64,000 bases of DNA from JAUYQR01 sp963822435 (GCA_963822435.1 CAWGHN010000003.1:372001-436000); one strand, 5' to 3'; numbered from the stretch's first letter, positions 23,776-32,884 are shown. Notes: generated by a model not told the origin, from the letters alone. Numbers and translations: made by a program.

Positions 23776-24696
23776 ATGACGTCCCGCACCATGACCACGC
23801 CGCAAAACACCATGCTCGGCATCTGGCTGATGATCGCCACGTCGATCGTCTTTGCCGCGCAAGATGGAATTTCGCGCCACCTCGGCGATGCTTACGGCGT
23901 GACCATGGTCGTGATGATCCGGTTCTGGTTCTTCGGTCTTTTCGCCGTGGCCCTTGCCGCGCGCAGCCCCGGCGGCATCAGGGCCGCCGCCCGCAGCGCC
24001 TACCCCTTGACCCAGATCTTCCGCGGCGTCCTCCTCGTGGTCGAGATTTGCGTCATGGTGGTCGCCTTCGTCCAGCTTGGCCTGATCGAGGCGCACGCCG
24101 TCTTCACCAGCTACCCCCTCCTCGTCGCAGCCCTGTCCGGCCCGATCCTGGGTGAAAAGGTCGGCTGGCGGCGCTGGACCGCCATCCTGGTCGGCTTTGT
24201 CGGCATCCTCATCATCCTGAAACCCAGCGCGGGCGTGTTCTCGCCCTGGGCGCTGGTGCCGCTTCTGGCCGCCACCATGTTCGCCGTCTACGGCCTCCTC
24301 ACCCGCTTTGTCGCGCGCAAGGACAGCGCGTCGGTCAGCTTCTTCTGGACGGGCGTCGCTGGCGCCCTCGCAATGACGCCGATCGGCCTGTGGAACTGGA
24401 CACCGATGACACCCACCGATTGGGGCTGGATGGGCCTTCTGTGCTGCACCGCCGTGACCGGACACTGGCTTCTCATCAAGGCATATGCCGTGGCCGAGGC
24501 GTCGGCCATCCAACCCTTCGCCTACCTGCAACTGGTGTTCGCCGCGATGGTCGGGCTTTTCGTGTTCAACGAGGTGTTGCGCCTGAACGTTGCCATCGGC
24601 GCCGTCATCGTTGTTGCCGCCGGTGTCTTTACCCTCTGGCGTCAGCGCGTGCGGGAAAAGGCGGCCCTGCGCGAAGGGCTGGGCAGGACCGCCTGA
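23776..24696 (+). CDS. EamA-family (DMT) permease
   Basis: The 306-residue product is a ten-helix drug/metabolite transporter made of two EamA repeats of five helices each. The first repeat ends near residue 145 (LVGFVGILIILKP) and the second near 295 (VIVVAAGVFTLW). AHAVFTSYPLLVAALSGPILGEKVGW given in part as LLVAALSGPILGEKV is the typical end of EamA repeat one. It is probably an exporter of amino acids or other metabolites; the substrate cannot be read from the sequence. It is separated from gpmI by about 100 C-rich bases without a gene. Confidence 0.9.
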   Translation: MTSRTMTTPQNTMLGIWLMIATSIVFAAQDGISRHLGDAYGVTMVVMIRFWFFGLFAVALAARSPGGIRAAARSAYPLTQIFRGVLLVVEICVMVVAFVQLGLIEAHAVFTSYPLLVAALSGPILGEKVGWRRWTAILVGFVGILIILKPSAGVFSPWALVPLLAATMFAVYGLLTRFVARKDSASVSFFWTGVAGALAMTPIGLWNWTPMTPTDWGWMGLLCCTAVTGHWLLIKAYAVAEASAIQPFAYLQLVFAAMVGLFVFNEVLRLNVAIGAVIVVAAGVFTLWRQRVREKAALREGLGRTA

Positions 24697-24794
24697 CGCT
24701 CATCGCCGCGGGGCCACCCCGGCCCCTGCCACACCCCCGTTGCCCCGCCCCCGCCATGCGCGTAAAACCCGAACCAGCAACAGGAGCCCACCCC

Positions 24795-26312
24795 ATGCCC
24801 GCACCGAAACCCGTCGTCCTTTGCATCCTCGACGGCTGGGGCATCGGTGACAATCCGGCGGTGTCGGCCCCGGCGCAGGCCAACGTCCCGACCTTCAACC
24901 ACCTCTGGGCCACGAAGGCGCACGCCACGCTCATCACCCACGGCCCCGATGTGGGTCTGCCCACCGGCCAGATGGGCAACTCCGAGGTCGGCCACACCAA
25001 CATCGGCGCGGGCCGCGTCGTCGCGATGGATCTTGGTGCCATCGACCTTGCCGTAGAAGACGGCAGCTTCGCCCAGAACCCCGAAGTCACCGCGTTCGCC
25101 GCCAAGGTCCGCGCGCAGGGCGGCACCGCGCACCTGATGGGCGTTGTGTCGAACGGCGGCGTGCATGGCCACATCAGCCACATCGTCGCCGCCTGCAACG
25201 CCATAACCGCCCAAGGCGTGCCGGTGGCGCTCCACGCGATCACCGATGGCCGCGACGTCGCCCCCTCCTCCGCCGCCAGCTTCATGGCGCAACTGACCGC
25301 CGCGCTGCCGAAAGGCGCTCGCGTGGCCACCGTCATCGGCCGCTATTGGGCGATGGACCGTGACAATCGCTGGGACCGCGTCGCCCGCGCCTACGCCGCT
25401 GTGGTCCGCGCCACCGGCGAGGCCGCCCCCGATGCCGCCACCGCCGTGATCCATTCCTACGCCAAGGGCGAAACCGACGAATTCCTCGCCCCGACCGTGA
25501 TCGACGGCTACCACGGCGCAAAGGACGGCGACGGCATCTTCTGCCTGAACTTCCGCGCCGACCGCGCCCGCGAAATCCTCGCTGCCTTGGGCGACCCCGC
25601 CTTCACCGCCTTCGACACCGGCCCCCGACCCCTGTGGTCCGCGATGCTTGGCATGGTCGAATACTCCACCGCCCACAACGCCTACATGGCCACCGCCTTC
25701 CCCAAGCGCGTGCTGGTCAACACCCTCGGCGAATGGGTCTCCGCCCACGGCCGCACCCAGTTCCGCCTCGCCGAGACCGAGAAATACCCCCACGTCACCT
25801 TCTTTCTGAACGGCGGCCGCGAAACCCCCTACCCCGGCGAAGACCGCGCCATGCCGCTGTCCCCCAAGGTCGCCACCTACGACCTGCAACCGGAAATGAG
25901 CGCGCCCGAGGTCTCCGACACACTCGTCGCCGCCATCAACCACGGCTATGACCTGATCGTCGTCAACTTCGCCAACCCCGACATGGTCGGCCACACCGGC
26001 AGCCTCCCCGCCGCGATCAAGGCCTGCGAGGCGGTGGACGCAGGCCTCGCCCGCGCCCTCACCGCCCTTGAGGCGCGCGGCGGCGCCATGCTGATCTGCG
26101 CCGACCACGGCAACTGCGAATTGATGGTCGATCCCGTCACCGGCGGCCCCCACACCGCCCACACCACCAACCCTGTGCCAGTGATCCTCGTCGGCGGCCC
26201 GCAGGGCGCCACCCTGCGCGATGGCCGCCTGTCCGATCTTGCGCCCACGCTTTTGCAACTGATGGGCCTGCCGCAACCGGCCGAAATGACCGGGACCAGC
26301 CTCATCGCATGA
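24795..26312 (+). CDS. gpmI: 2,3-bisphosphoglycerate-independent phosphoglycerate mutase
   Basis: GpmI interconverts 3- and 2-phosphoglycerate in glycolysis and gluconeogenesis and uses two manganese ions. The 505-residue product has the alkaline-phosphatase-like fold: LCILDGWG near 9-16, the phospho-acceptor Ser63 in NSEVGHTNIG, DGRDV, LNFRADRAREI and the late ADHGNCE motif. The length is standard. The ATG at 24795 follows an AGGAG; a long in-frame extension upstream lacks similarity. It overlaps the EnvC-like gene by four bases (ATGA). Confidence 0.97.
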   Translation: MPAPKPVVLCILDGWGIGDNPAVSAPAQANVPTFNHLWATKAHATLITHGPDVGLPTGQMGNSEVGHTNIGAGRVVAMDLGAIDLAVEDGSFAQNPEVTAFAAKVRAQGGTAHLMGVVSNGGVHGHISHIVAACNAITAQGVPVALHAITDGRDVAPSSAASFMAQLTAALPKGARVATVIGRYWAMDRDNRWDRVARAYAAVVRATGEAAPDAATAVIHSYAKGETDEFLAPTVIDGYHGAKDGDGIFCLNFRADRAREILAALGDPAFTAFDTGPRPLWSAMLGMVEYSTAHNAYMATAFPKRVLVNTLGEWVSAHGRTQFRLAETEKYPHVTFFLNGGRETPYPGEDRAMPLSPKVATYDLQPEMSAPEVSDTLVAAINHGYDLIVVNFANPDMVGHTGSLPAAIKACEAVDAGLARALTALEARGGAMLICADHGNCELMVDPVTGGPHTAHTTNPVPVILVGGPQGATLRDGRLSDLAPTLLQLMGLPQPAEMTGTSLIA

Positions 26313-27430
26313 TCCGCGCCGCACTCGTCCTTCTTCTCCTCGCGGCCCCGCTGCGCGCCGAAACCGTGGCCGAACAGGCCGCGGCGGCGGCGGCAGACCT
26401 GCAAGCTGCCGTCACCGCGCTTGATCAGGCGACCGAGGCGCGCGACCGCGTCACCGCCCTCAGCCAGACGATCCGCGCCTACGAACAGGGCCTTGCCGCA
26501 CTTCGTACCGCACTGCGCGAAGCCCGCCTGCGCGAAGCCACCCTCACCCTGCAATTCGACACGCAAAGCGCCCGCATCGCCCAGCTTCTTGCCGTGCTGG
26601 CGGGCATGGAACAAAACCCGGCCCCCCTCCTTCTCCTGCATCCCGACGGTCCCTTGGGCACCGCCCGCTCCGGCATGATGCTGGCCGACGTAACCCCCGC
26701 CCTGCAAGCCGAAGCACAGACGTTGAAGGCCGAACTGGCCGAACTGAACCAGCTTCGCACCCTTCAGCTTTCCGCCGGCGATACGCTGTCCCAAGGCCTC
26801 GCCGCCGCGCAGCAGGCCCGCAGCGTGCTGTCGCAGGCGATCTCCGACCGCACCGAACTTCCCAAACGCTTCACCGACGACCCCGAGGTGCTGCGCGGCC
26901 TGCTGGAAAGTGCCGACACGCTGGACGCTTTCGCCGAAGGCCTCGCCCTTAATGTCGACGACCGGCAGGACCAGACCTTCTCCGCCGCCAAGGGCACCCT
27001 TCCCCTCCCCGTCCTCGGCACCCTGATCCGCCGCGCCGACGAGGCCGACGCCGCCGGCACCCGCCGCCCCGGCATCGCGCTGGCCACGCAACCCCGCGCG
27101 CTTGTCACCGCGCCCTGGCCCTCCACCATCCGCTATCGCGGCCCGCTGCTCGACTACGGAAACGTGATGATCATCGAACCCGGAGACGGCTATCTACTCG
27201 TGCTGGCCGGGCTCGATACCGTCTACGGCGAAGTGGGAGAGGTCGTGGCCCAGGGCGCACCTCTCGGCCTCATGGGCGGGACCGAAGCTGGTGCCAGTGA
27301 ATTTACCACCGTGTCGGCAGATGGCTCTGGCCCTCGCGACACGGAAACGCTTTATATGGAACTCAGACAGGGCGCCCGGCCCGTGAACCCGGAAGACTGG
27401 TTCGCCGCGACCGCCCGCAAAGGAGACTGA
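26309..27430 (+). CDS. EnvC-like murein hydrolase activator with degenerate LytM domain
   Basis: The 373-residue product has a signal peptide (residues 1-18), a long Ala/Gln-rich coiled coil to about residue 170, and a C-terminal LytM/M23 domain from about residue 260. The LytM domain has YGNVMIIEPGDGYLLVLAGLD in place of the zinc-binding H-x-H pattern, so it lacks metal ligands and should activate amidases rather than cut peptidoglycan itself, as EnvC does at division. It precedes the CtpA-type protease by seven bases, an arrangement common in proteobacteria. The activator role is inferred from family knowledge. Confidence 0.88.
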   Translation: MIRAALVLLLLAAPLRAETVAEQAAAAAADLQAAVTALDQATEARDRVTALSQTIRAYEQGLAALRTALREARLREATLTLQFDTQSARIAQLLAVLAGMEQNPAPLLLLHPDGPLGTARSGMMLADVTPALQAEAQTLKAELAELNQLRTLQLSAGDTLSQGLAAAQQARSVLSQAISDRTELPKRFTDDPEVLRGLLESADTLDAFAEGLALNVDDRQDQTFSAAKGTLPLPVLGTLIRRADEADAAGTRRPGIALATQPRALVTAPWPSTIRYRGPLLDYGNVMIIEPGDGYLLVLAGLDTVYGEVGEVVAQGAPLGLMGGTEAGASEFTTVSADGSGPRDTETLYMELRQGARPVNPEDWFAATARKGD

Positions 27431-27437
27431 GACGAGC

Positions 27438-28790
27438 ATGAAGAAATTCGTGATGGCCGCCCTCGGCGGAACCGTGGCAGGCGCGCTTTTGACCACTCAG
27501 GTCGCAGGCCCGCTGATCGCGCAGGAAGCCGCCAAGGACAGCTCGGTCTACGAACAGCTCGACCTTTTCGGCGACATCTTCGAACGCATCCGCGCGCAAT
27601 ATGTCGAACCGGTGGAAACCGAAGCGCTGGTCGAGGCCGCGATCAACGGGATGCTCACCTCGCTTGATCCGCACTCCAGCTACCTGTCGGCGAAGGATTT
27701 CGACGACATGCAGGTGCAGACCCGCGGCGAATTCGGCGGCCTCGGCATCGAGGTGACGCAGGAAGAAGGCTTCATCAAGGTGATCTCTCCGATGGACGGC
27801 ACCCCCGCCGCCAAGGCCGGGATTCAGGCCGGCGATTTCATCACCCACGTCAACGGCGAATCTGTCCTCGGTCTGGTGCTGGATGACGCTGTTGCCATGA
27901 TGCGCGGCCCGATCGGGTCTGAAATCATCATCACTGTGGTCCGCGAAGGCACGCCCGAACCGTTCGACGTGTCGATCATCCGCGACACCATCAAACTCTC
28001 CGCCGTGCGCGGCCGCACCGTCGGCAACACGGTCGTGCTGCGCATCACCACCTTCAACGACCAGACCACTCCCGGCATGACCGACGCGCTGAAAAAGGGC
28101 ATCGAAGAACTGGGCGGCATCGACAAGCTGGATGGCGTGGTCATCGACCTGCGCAACAACCCCGGCGGCCTTTTGAACGAGGCGATCAGCGTTTCCGACG
28201 CCTTCCTTGACAAGGGCGAGATCGTGTCCACCCGCGGTCGCGATCCGGCCAGTGGCGAACGCTACAACGCCCAGGCCGGTGACCTGATCAACGGCAAGCC
28301 GATCGTGCTTTTGATCAACGGCGGCTCGGCCTCGGCATCGGAAATCGTGGCTGGCGCGCTGCAAGACCACCGCCGCGCCATCGTCGTCGGCACCAAAAGC
28401 TTCGGCAAGGGCTCGGTGCAGACGCTGATACCCCTGCGGGGCGACGGTGCCATGCGCCTGACCACCGCGCGCTACTATACGCCCTCGGGCCGCTCGATCC
28501 AGGCCCTCGGCATTTCGCCCGACATCGTCGTCAACCAGCCCGCCGTCGAACCGCCCGTCGAAGGCGCCGATGAAAAAGGCCCGGCCTCGGCCGTTGGAGC
28601 CCGCACCGAGGCCAGCCTGCGCGGCGCGATCTCGAACGACTCGATGACCGATGACGAAAAGCGTCTCTACGAGGAAGAACTGGCCCGCGCCGAGGAATCG
28701 GCCAAGCTGCGCGACGAGGATTACCAACTTGCCTACGCCGTCGACATCCTCAAGGGCCTGACCGCCATCGCCCCCGAACCCACGCCCTGA
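27438..28790 (+). CDS. ctpA: Carboxyl-terminal processing protease, S41 family
   Basis: This is a periplasmic serine protease with a Ser/Lys dyad. The 450-residue product has an N-terminal signal/anchor (residues 1-29), a PDZ domain around residues 95-180 (GGLGIEVTQEEGFIKVISPM), and the S41 core with LRNNPGGLL at 239-247, SASASE at 297-302 (catalytic Ser299) and Lys324 in SFGKGSVQT, 25 residues later as in Prc. The acidic C-terminal extension (EEELARAEESAKLRDED) is typical of the alphaproteobacterial form. AAGGAG lies shortly before the ATG. Probably processes cell-wall hydrolases or envelope proteins. Confidence 0.95.
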   Translation: MKKFVMAALGGTVAGALLTTQVAGPLIAQEAAKDSSVYEQLDLFGDIFERIRAQYVEPVETEALVEAAINGMLTSLDPHSSYLSAKDFDDMQVQTRGEFGGLGIEVTQEEGFIKVISPMDGTPAAKAGIQAGDFITHVNGESVLGLVLDDAVAMMRGPIGSEIIITVVREGTPEPFDVSIIRDTIKLSAVRGRTVGNTVVLRITTFNDQTTPGMTDALKKGIEELGGIDKLDGVVIDLRNNPGGLLNEAISVSDAFLDKGEIVSTRGRDPASGERYNAQAGDLINGKPIVLLINGGSASASEIVAGALQDHRRAIVVGTKSFGKGSVQTLIPLRGDGAMRLTTARYYTPSGRSIQALGISPDIVVNQPAVEPPVEGADEKGPASAVGARTEASLRGAISNDSMTDDEKRLYEEELARAEESAKLRDEDYQLAYAVDILKGLTAIAPEPTP

Positions 28791-28795
28791 CCCAT

Positions 28796-28884
28796 GCCCC
28801 ACCCCTCCCCCTCGTGGGGAGGGCCTGACCCATCCGCCTCCCCTCCCCCTCGTGGAGAGGGGTTGGGGGCGGGGGGGGTGCGAT
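28796..28884. repeat. C/G-rich tandem hairpin repeat between ctpA and rppH
   Basis: Two adjacent, near-identical inverted repeats occur: CCCTCCCC-CTCG-TGGGGAGGG near 28805-28825 and CCCCTCCCCCTCGTGGAGAGGGG near 28840-28862, followed by a G-run near 28864-28880. This type of CCCTCCCC element is widespread in intergenic regions of many bacteria. It may terminate ctpA transcription or influence mRNA stability. A short repeat of CTTGCCATACG occurs twice further on, near 28956-28978. Confidence 0.62.
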
Positions 28885-29015
28885 CCCTTCCGCGCCGGAC
28901 AGGTCGGGAACCGGGGCTGGGGCTTGCCATCCGGGCGGCAATCCTGCCAGACACTTGCCATACGCTTGCCATACGCAAGCCAGACCCGCACAAACCGGCA
29001 ATCAGGCACCCCGAA

Positions 29016-29495
29016 ATGACCCAAACCGACAGCCTTCCCTACCGCCCCTGCGTTGGCGTCATGCTGATCAATGCCGACGGTTTGATCTTCGCCGGCCAAC
29101 GCCTCGACAGCCCCTCCCCTGCCTGGCAAATGCCGCAAGGTGGCATCGACGACGGCGAAAAACCGAAAGCCGCCGCCCTGCGCGAGCTGTGGGAAGAAAC
29201 CGGCATCAACGCCGATCTCGTTGAAAGCATTGCCAAAACTCACGGCTGGGTGACCTACGACCTCCCGCCCGAGCTTTTGGGCCGCGTCTGGGGCGGCAAG
29301 TATCGCGGCCAGAAACAGAAGTGGTTCCTGTTCCGCTTCCTCGGCCAAGACAGCGACGTGAAGATCGACACCGACCACCCTGAATTTTCAAGCTGGCGCT
29401 GGATTCCCGCCGACCAGATGATCGCCGAGATCGTCCCCTTCAAGCGCGCCGTCTATGAAGAGGTAGTGCGCAGCTTTCGCGCCTATCTGGCGTAG
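29016..29495 (+). CDS. rppH: RNA pyrophosphohydrolase RppH
   Basis: RppH removes pyrophosphate from the 5' end of mRNA and triggers decay. The 159-residue product carries the Nudix box at residues 42-64 (GGIDDGEKPKAAALRELWEE in its first part), and the RppH-specific PYRPCVGVMLIN start and QMPQGGID, WGGKYRGQKQKWFLFRF pieces. I start it at the ATG at 29016; the in-frame extension upstream is translated from a GC-rich repeat and is not family-like. A strong terminator follows. Confidence 0.95.
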   Translation: MTQTDSLPYRPCVGVMLINADGLIFAGQRLDSPSPAWQMPQGGIDDGEKPKAAALRELWEETGINADLVESIAKTHGWVTYDLPPELLGRVWGGKYRGQKQKWFLFRFLGQDSDVKIDTDHPEFSSWRWIPADQMIAEIVPFKRAVYEEVVRSFRAYLA

Positions 29496-29560
29496 GATTC
29501 GCCAACGTTTCAAGGCGCTTACCCCGCCGCCCGTGAAGGTCTTGCGAGCCGGCGCGAAAC

Positions 29561-29590
29561 AAAAAGGCGGTCCACCGGGCCGCCCTTTTT
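29561..29590. terminator. Bidirectional rho-independent terminator between rppH and the ABC ATPase gene
   Basis: AAAAAGGCGG and CCGCC-CTTTTT form a stem with flanking A and T runs on either side, so it can end both the plus-strand rppH message and the minus-strand ABC ATPase message. One unpaired C lies in the right arm. Confidence 0.8.
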
Positions 29591-29608
29591 CCGTCCAGCC
29601 AACACCGC

Positions 29609-30664
29609 TCACCGCAGCCGCGCACCATCGGCGGCGAACACCATCGCGTCCTTCCCGTCGAACGTGATGCCCACCTTGTCGCCGATCCCGACGCCAACCT
29701 GATCGTGGCTTTCGATCACCAGCTTTTCGCCAGTGGGCGCCGTGACATGCACGAAACTGACCCCGCCCAGCGCCTCGGTCATCTCGACCCGGTAATCCGA
29801 TCCTGAGGTGATCTTCAGGTGCTGTGGCCGCAGCCCCACGCTGACCTCGGCCCCCGCACCCGGCAGAGCCACGCCCGTGGCAACCGCGCCGCCAAGCCCT
29901 TTCGCCGCCACCGACCCCGGCCCCGCCACGGTCCCCACGACGAAATTCATTGCCGGGCTGCCGATGAACCCGGCTACAAACTTGTTATCGGGATCGTTGT
30001 AGAGGTCCAGCGGCTTGCCAACCTGCTCCACCCGCCCCTTGCGCAAGACCACGATCTTATCGGCCAGCGTCATCGCCTCAACCTGATCATGTGTCACATA
30101 GATCATCGTGGCACCGATTTCGCGGTGCAGACGGGCGATTTCCACGCGCATTTCCACCCGCAGCTCGGCGTCAAGATTCGACAGCGGCTCGTCGAACAGG
30201 AACACGTCCGGCCCCCGCACGATCGCGCGGCCAATCGCCACCCGCTGCCGCTGCCCACCAGACAGGGCCTTCGGTTTGCGCGACAGATATTCGTCCAGCT
30301 TCAGGATGCGGCTGGCCTCCGCGACCTTGCGCGCGATCTCTGCCTTCGGATGCCCGGTCATCTTCAAACCGAAGCCCATGTTTTCGGCCACGGTCATGTG
30401 CGGATAGAGCGCATAGGTCTGGAACACCATCGCCACGCCCCGCTCGCTCGGATCAGCCTCGGTCACGTCGCGCGACCCGATGCGGATCGACCCGCCGCTG
30501 GTTTCCTCCAGCCCCGCGACCATCCTCAGCAGCGTGGATTTTCCGCAGCCCGACGGGCCGACAAAGACGCAGAACTCGCCGTCCTTCACGTCCAGATCAA
30601 TCCCGTGGATGACCTGCACGTCCCCATACCGCTTCACCACGTTCTTCAGCGTGACGCCCGTCAT
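29609..30664 (-). CDS. ABC transporter ATP-binding protein, UgpC/MsmX type
   Basis: This supplies the ATPase for a CUT1-type sugar importer. The 351-residue product has the Walker A GPSGCGKSTLL near 38-48, Q-loop, signature LSGGQRQRVAIGRAIV, Walker B VFLFDEPLSNLDAELR and a C-terminal TOBE domain from about residue 240 with VGLRPQHL. The ribosome-binding site GGGAGGGACC precedes the ATG. It is the last gene of a two-gene minus-strand operon with the IclR regulator, and divergent from the permease operon at 31569, to which it most likely belongs functionally. Confidence 0.93.
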   Translation of the reverse strand: MTGVTLKNVVKRYGDVQVIHGIDLDVKDGEFCVFVGPSGCGKSTLLRMVAGLEETSGGSIRIGSRDVTEADPSERGVAMVFQTYALYPHMTVAENMGFGLKMTGHPKAEIARKVAEASRILKLDEYLSRKPKALSGGQRQRVAIGRAIVRGPDVFLFDEPLSNLDAELRVEMRVEIARLHREIGATMIYVTHDQVEAMTLADKIVVLRKGRVEQVGKPLDLYNDPDNKFVAGFIGSPAMNFVVGTVAGPGSVAAKGLGGAVATGVALPGAGAEVSVGLRPQHLKITSGSDYRVEMTEALGGVSFVHVTAPTGEKLVIESHDQVGVGIGDKVGITFDGKDAMVFAADGARLR

Positions 30665-30678
30665 GATGGTCCCTCCCC

Positions 30679-31464
30679 TTATCCCTGTTCCGGAAAACGC
30701 CAGCTTTCCGCCTCGGCGGAAATGCGGGCCGCGATGTCCTTGGTCAGCCCTGCCCGCGCCTCCAACGCGGCCAGGGTTGTCCGCGCCGTGGTCGAGGTTA
30801 CCGAAAGTGCCCCGATCACACGTCCCGCGCGGCTAAGAATCGGCACCGCGCAGCAGATGATTCCCGGCTCGTGCTCTTCGCGGTCGAAGGCGTAACCCCG
30901 TGCCCGAATCGCCTTCAGTTCCGCCCGCAGCTTGGCCGGGCTGTCCAGCGTGTGTTCGGTATGCCGGTGAAACGACTGACGCGCCAAGGCCGCCTCCAGC
31001 GCCTCTTCGGGCAGGTGGGCCAGCATCGCCTTGCCAACCCCCGTGCAATAGGCCGGCCCCACCTTTCCAGCCTGCGCGAACATTTCCACCGGCCGGGCTG
31101 CGTTGCGTTTGTCGACATACAGCACCTGCCCCAGATCCATCTGCGCCAGATGGATCGTCTCGCCGGTTTTCTCTGCCAATTCATCCAGATACGGCCGAGC
31201 AATCGGCGCCAACGACGACTGCGCCCAAGCCGCATGTGCCAACCTTACCAGCCGCACGCCCAACGCATAGGTGCCCCTGTCCGGATCATGCGCCAGCATC
31301 CCCTGATGTGTCAGCGTCTGCAGGAACCGATACAGCGTCGCCTTCGGAAACGCGCCTTCGGTCAACAGCTCGCTGAACCGCACCGGACGGCCGTGGCTGG
31401 CAACCATGTCCAAGACGTCCAGCGCCTTGCCGACAGTTCCGTCTGCGTGCCCTTCCGCGCCCAT
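30679..31464 (-). CDS. IclR family transcriptional regulator of the galactoside operon
   Basis: The 261-residue product has an N-terminal winged helix-turn-helix (KALDVLDMVASHGRPVRFSE and FPKATLYRFLQTLTHQGML), a linker, and the C-terminal IclR effector domain with VGPAYCTGVGKAMLAHLP and GIICCAVPILSRAGRVIGAL. IclR proteins are small-molecule-responsive repressors or activators. It is divergent from the sugar operon, with a palindrome in the gap that can be its operator. A sugar or an oxidised galactose derivative as effector is a natural guess, but is inference. Confidence 0.93.
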   Translation of the reverse strand: MGAEGHADGTVGKALDVLDMVASHGRPVRFSELLTEGAFPKATLYRFLQTLTHQGMLAHDPDRGTYALGVRLVRLAHAAWAQSSLAPIARPYLDELAEKTGETIHLAQMDLGQVLYVDKRNAARPVEMFAQAGKVGPAYCTGVGKAMLAHLPEEALEAALARQSFHRHTEHTLDSPAKLRAELKAIRARGYAFDREEHEPGIICCAVPILSRAGRVIGALSVTSTTARTTLAALEARAGLTKDIAARISAEAESWRFPEQG

Positions 31465-31487
31465 GCTTGCTCCGATGAGGTCCGTAG

Positions 31488-31516
31488 TTGACAGGCATAA
31501 GGATAGCGGACATAGT
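31488..31516 (+). promoter_or_regulatory. Sigma-70-type promoter of the galactoside operon
   Basis: TTGACA at 31488-31493 and CATAGT at 31511-31516 are separated by 17 bases, the optimal spacing. The -35 box is a perfect consensus and the -10 box matches four of six positions. Transcription would begin near 31523, about 45 bases ahead of the solute-binding protein gene. Confidence 0.65.
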
Positions 31517-31535
31517 TTTCAATATTCAAGACTAA

Positions 31536-31552
31536 GTTTCACATAATGGAAC
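31536..31552. promoter_or_regulatory. Putative IclR-type operator
   Basis: GTTTCA-CATAA-TGGAAC is an imperfect palindrome with six-base arms and a five-base spacer, like the GTTTCA/TGAAAC operators of IclR-family regulators. It lies just downstream of the predicted start site, where a bound repressor would block transcription. Confidence 0.5.
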
Positions 31553-31568
31553 CAAAAGGGAGGAAACC

Positions 31569-32822
31569 ATGGTCCATAAGAAAGCGGGCGCGCTTGCCGT
31601 GATGGCAGCGTTGCTCATGTCGACGTCTGCGATGGCGCAAGACAAGCGCGTCGTCACCTGGAACGCGGACTATGATCCGATCCCGCTGGCCGCAGCCGAA
31701 GCAATGATCACTGATTTCGAGGCCGCGAACCCCGAGATTGACGTTCAACTGACCAACTTCGACCACGAAGCCTACAAGAACGCGATCCGCAACTTCCTCA
31801 CCGCCGACCCGCCGGATCTGGCGAACTGGTATGCCGCAAACCGGATGCGTCCGTTTGTGGAAGCTGGTCTTTTTGCTGACATTTCGGACGTTTGGACCGC
31901 CAATGGCCTGAATGACGCGCTCTCGGCGTCGCTCCCGTCCATGACCATCGACGGCAAGCAGTGGGGCATCCCCTACACGTACTATCAGTGGGGCATCTAC
32001 TACAACCGCGACGCCTACAAAGCCGCGGGTGTGGACCTGCCGGCTGAAGGTGGCGTGACCTGGGACCAGTTCCTTGCCAACTGCGAAAAGTTCAAGGCCG
32101 CCTCGATCGACTGCGTGACAACTGGCTCCAGCGCTCTGTGGCCTGTTGCGGGGATCTTCGACTACCTCTCCTTGCGCACCAACGGCTACCAGTTCCACAG
32201 CGACCTCGCCGCCGGCAAGATCTCGTGGACCTCGCCCGAAGCGCGCGCGGTCTTCGAAAACTTCGGAAAGCTGCAGCCCTACGTCACCGAAAACCATGCC
32301 GCGATCGACTGGCAGGACGCGGCGGCGATCTTCGTGCAGGGCAAGGCTGCAAACTACGTGATGGGTAACTTCGCTGTCGGCGTTTTCAAGGAAGGCGGGA
32401 TGACCAACGACAACCTCGGCTTCATGGTGTTCCCGGAAATCACCGCTGGCGTTGCGCGGGCCGAAGAAGCCCCGACCGACACGATCCACCTGACGAGCGG
32501 AGCCAAGAACCCGGATGATGCAAAGGCGTTCCTGGCTTACATGGCCTCGCCCGACGCGCAGTCCAAGTGGAACACAGCCGTTGGCCAGCTCCCGACCAAC
32601 AAGAACGCAACCGTCCCGGCGGACGATCCGTTCCTGACGGCAGGCTTCCAGGCGCTCTCCACCTCGACAGGCGGCATCGCCCAGTTCTGGGACCGCGACG
32701 CGGACGCCGAATATGCCAAGGCCGGCATGGAAGGCTTCCAGCGGTTCCTGGTGCAGCCCGAGGCGCTGGAAGAGATCCTGGCGCAACTGGAAGCGACGCG
32801 CACGCGCCTCTTCCCGCAGTGA
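31569..32822 (+). CDS. Sugar ABC transporter substrate-binding protein (family 1, galactoside)
   Basis: This periplasmic binding protein of 417 residues has a signal peptide ending at AMA-Q (residues 1-23) and the family-1 lobes, with an N-terminal VVTWNADYDPIPLAAAEAM, the PYTYYQWGIYYNRDAYKAAG and IFVQGKAANYVMGN segments near the hinge. Its codon use is more moderate than the neighbours, as expected for a highly expressed gene. GGGAGGAAACC is a strong ribosome-binding site. Together with the ATPase and two permeases it makes a CUT1 importer. Substrate galactosides such as melibiose or raffinose are inferred from the downstream hydrolases. Confidence 0.93.
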   Translation: MVHKKAGALAVMAALLMSTSAMAQDKRVVTWNADYDPIPLAAAEAMITDFEAANPEIDVQLTNFDHEAYKNAIRNFLTADPPDLANWYAANRMRPFVEAGLFADISDVWTANGLNDALSASLPSMTIDGKQWGIPYTYYQWGIYYNRDAYKAAGVDLPAEGGVTWDQFLANCEKFKAASIDCVTTGSSALWPVAGIFDYLSLRTNGYQFHSDLAAGKISWTSPEARAVFENFGKLQPYVTENHAAIDWQDAAAIFVQGKAANYVMGNFAVGVFKEGGMTNDNLGFMVFPEITAGVARAEEAPTDTIHLTSGAKNPDDAKAFLAYMASPDAQSKWNTAVGQLPTNKNATVPADDPFLTAGFQALSTSTGGIAQFWDRDADAEYAKAGMEGFQRFLVQPEALEEILAQLEATRTRLFPQ

Positions 32823-32830
32823 TCTGACAA

Positions 32831-32861
32831 CGCGGGCGTTCCCTTCCAAGGGGGCGCCCGT
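32831..32861 (+). terminator. Intercistronic hairpin after the solute-binding protein gene
   Basis: CGGGCG pairs with CGCCCG, and inside it CCCTT pairs with AAGGG, to give an extended stem. There is no full T-run. Hairpins at this place usually protect the upstream message and raise the binding protein over the permeases. Confidence 0.62.
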
Positions 32862-32884
32862 CTTCTGGTTTCGGAGGGCGATTC

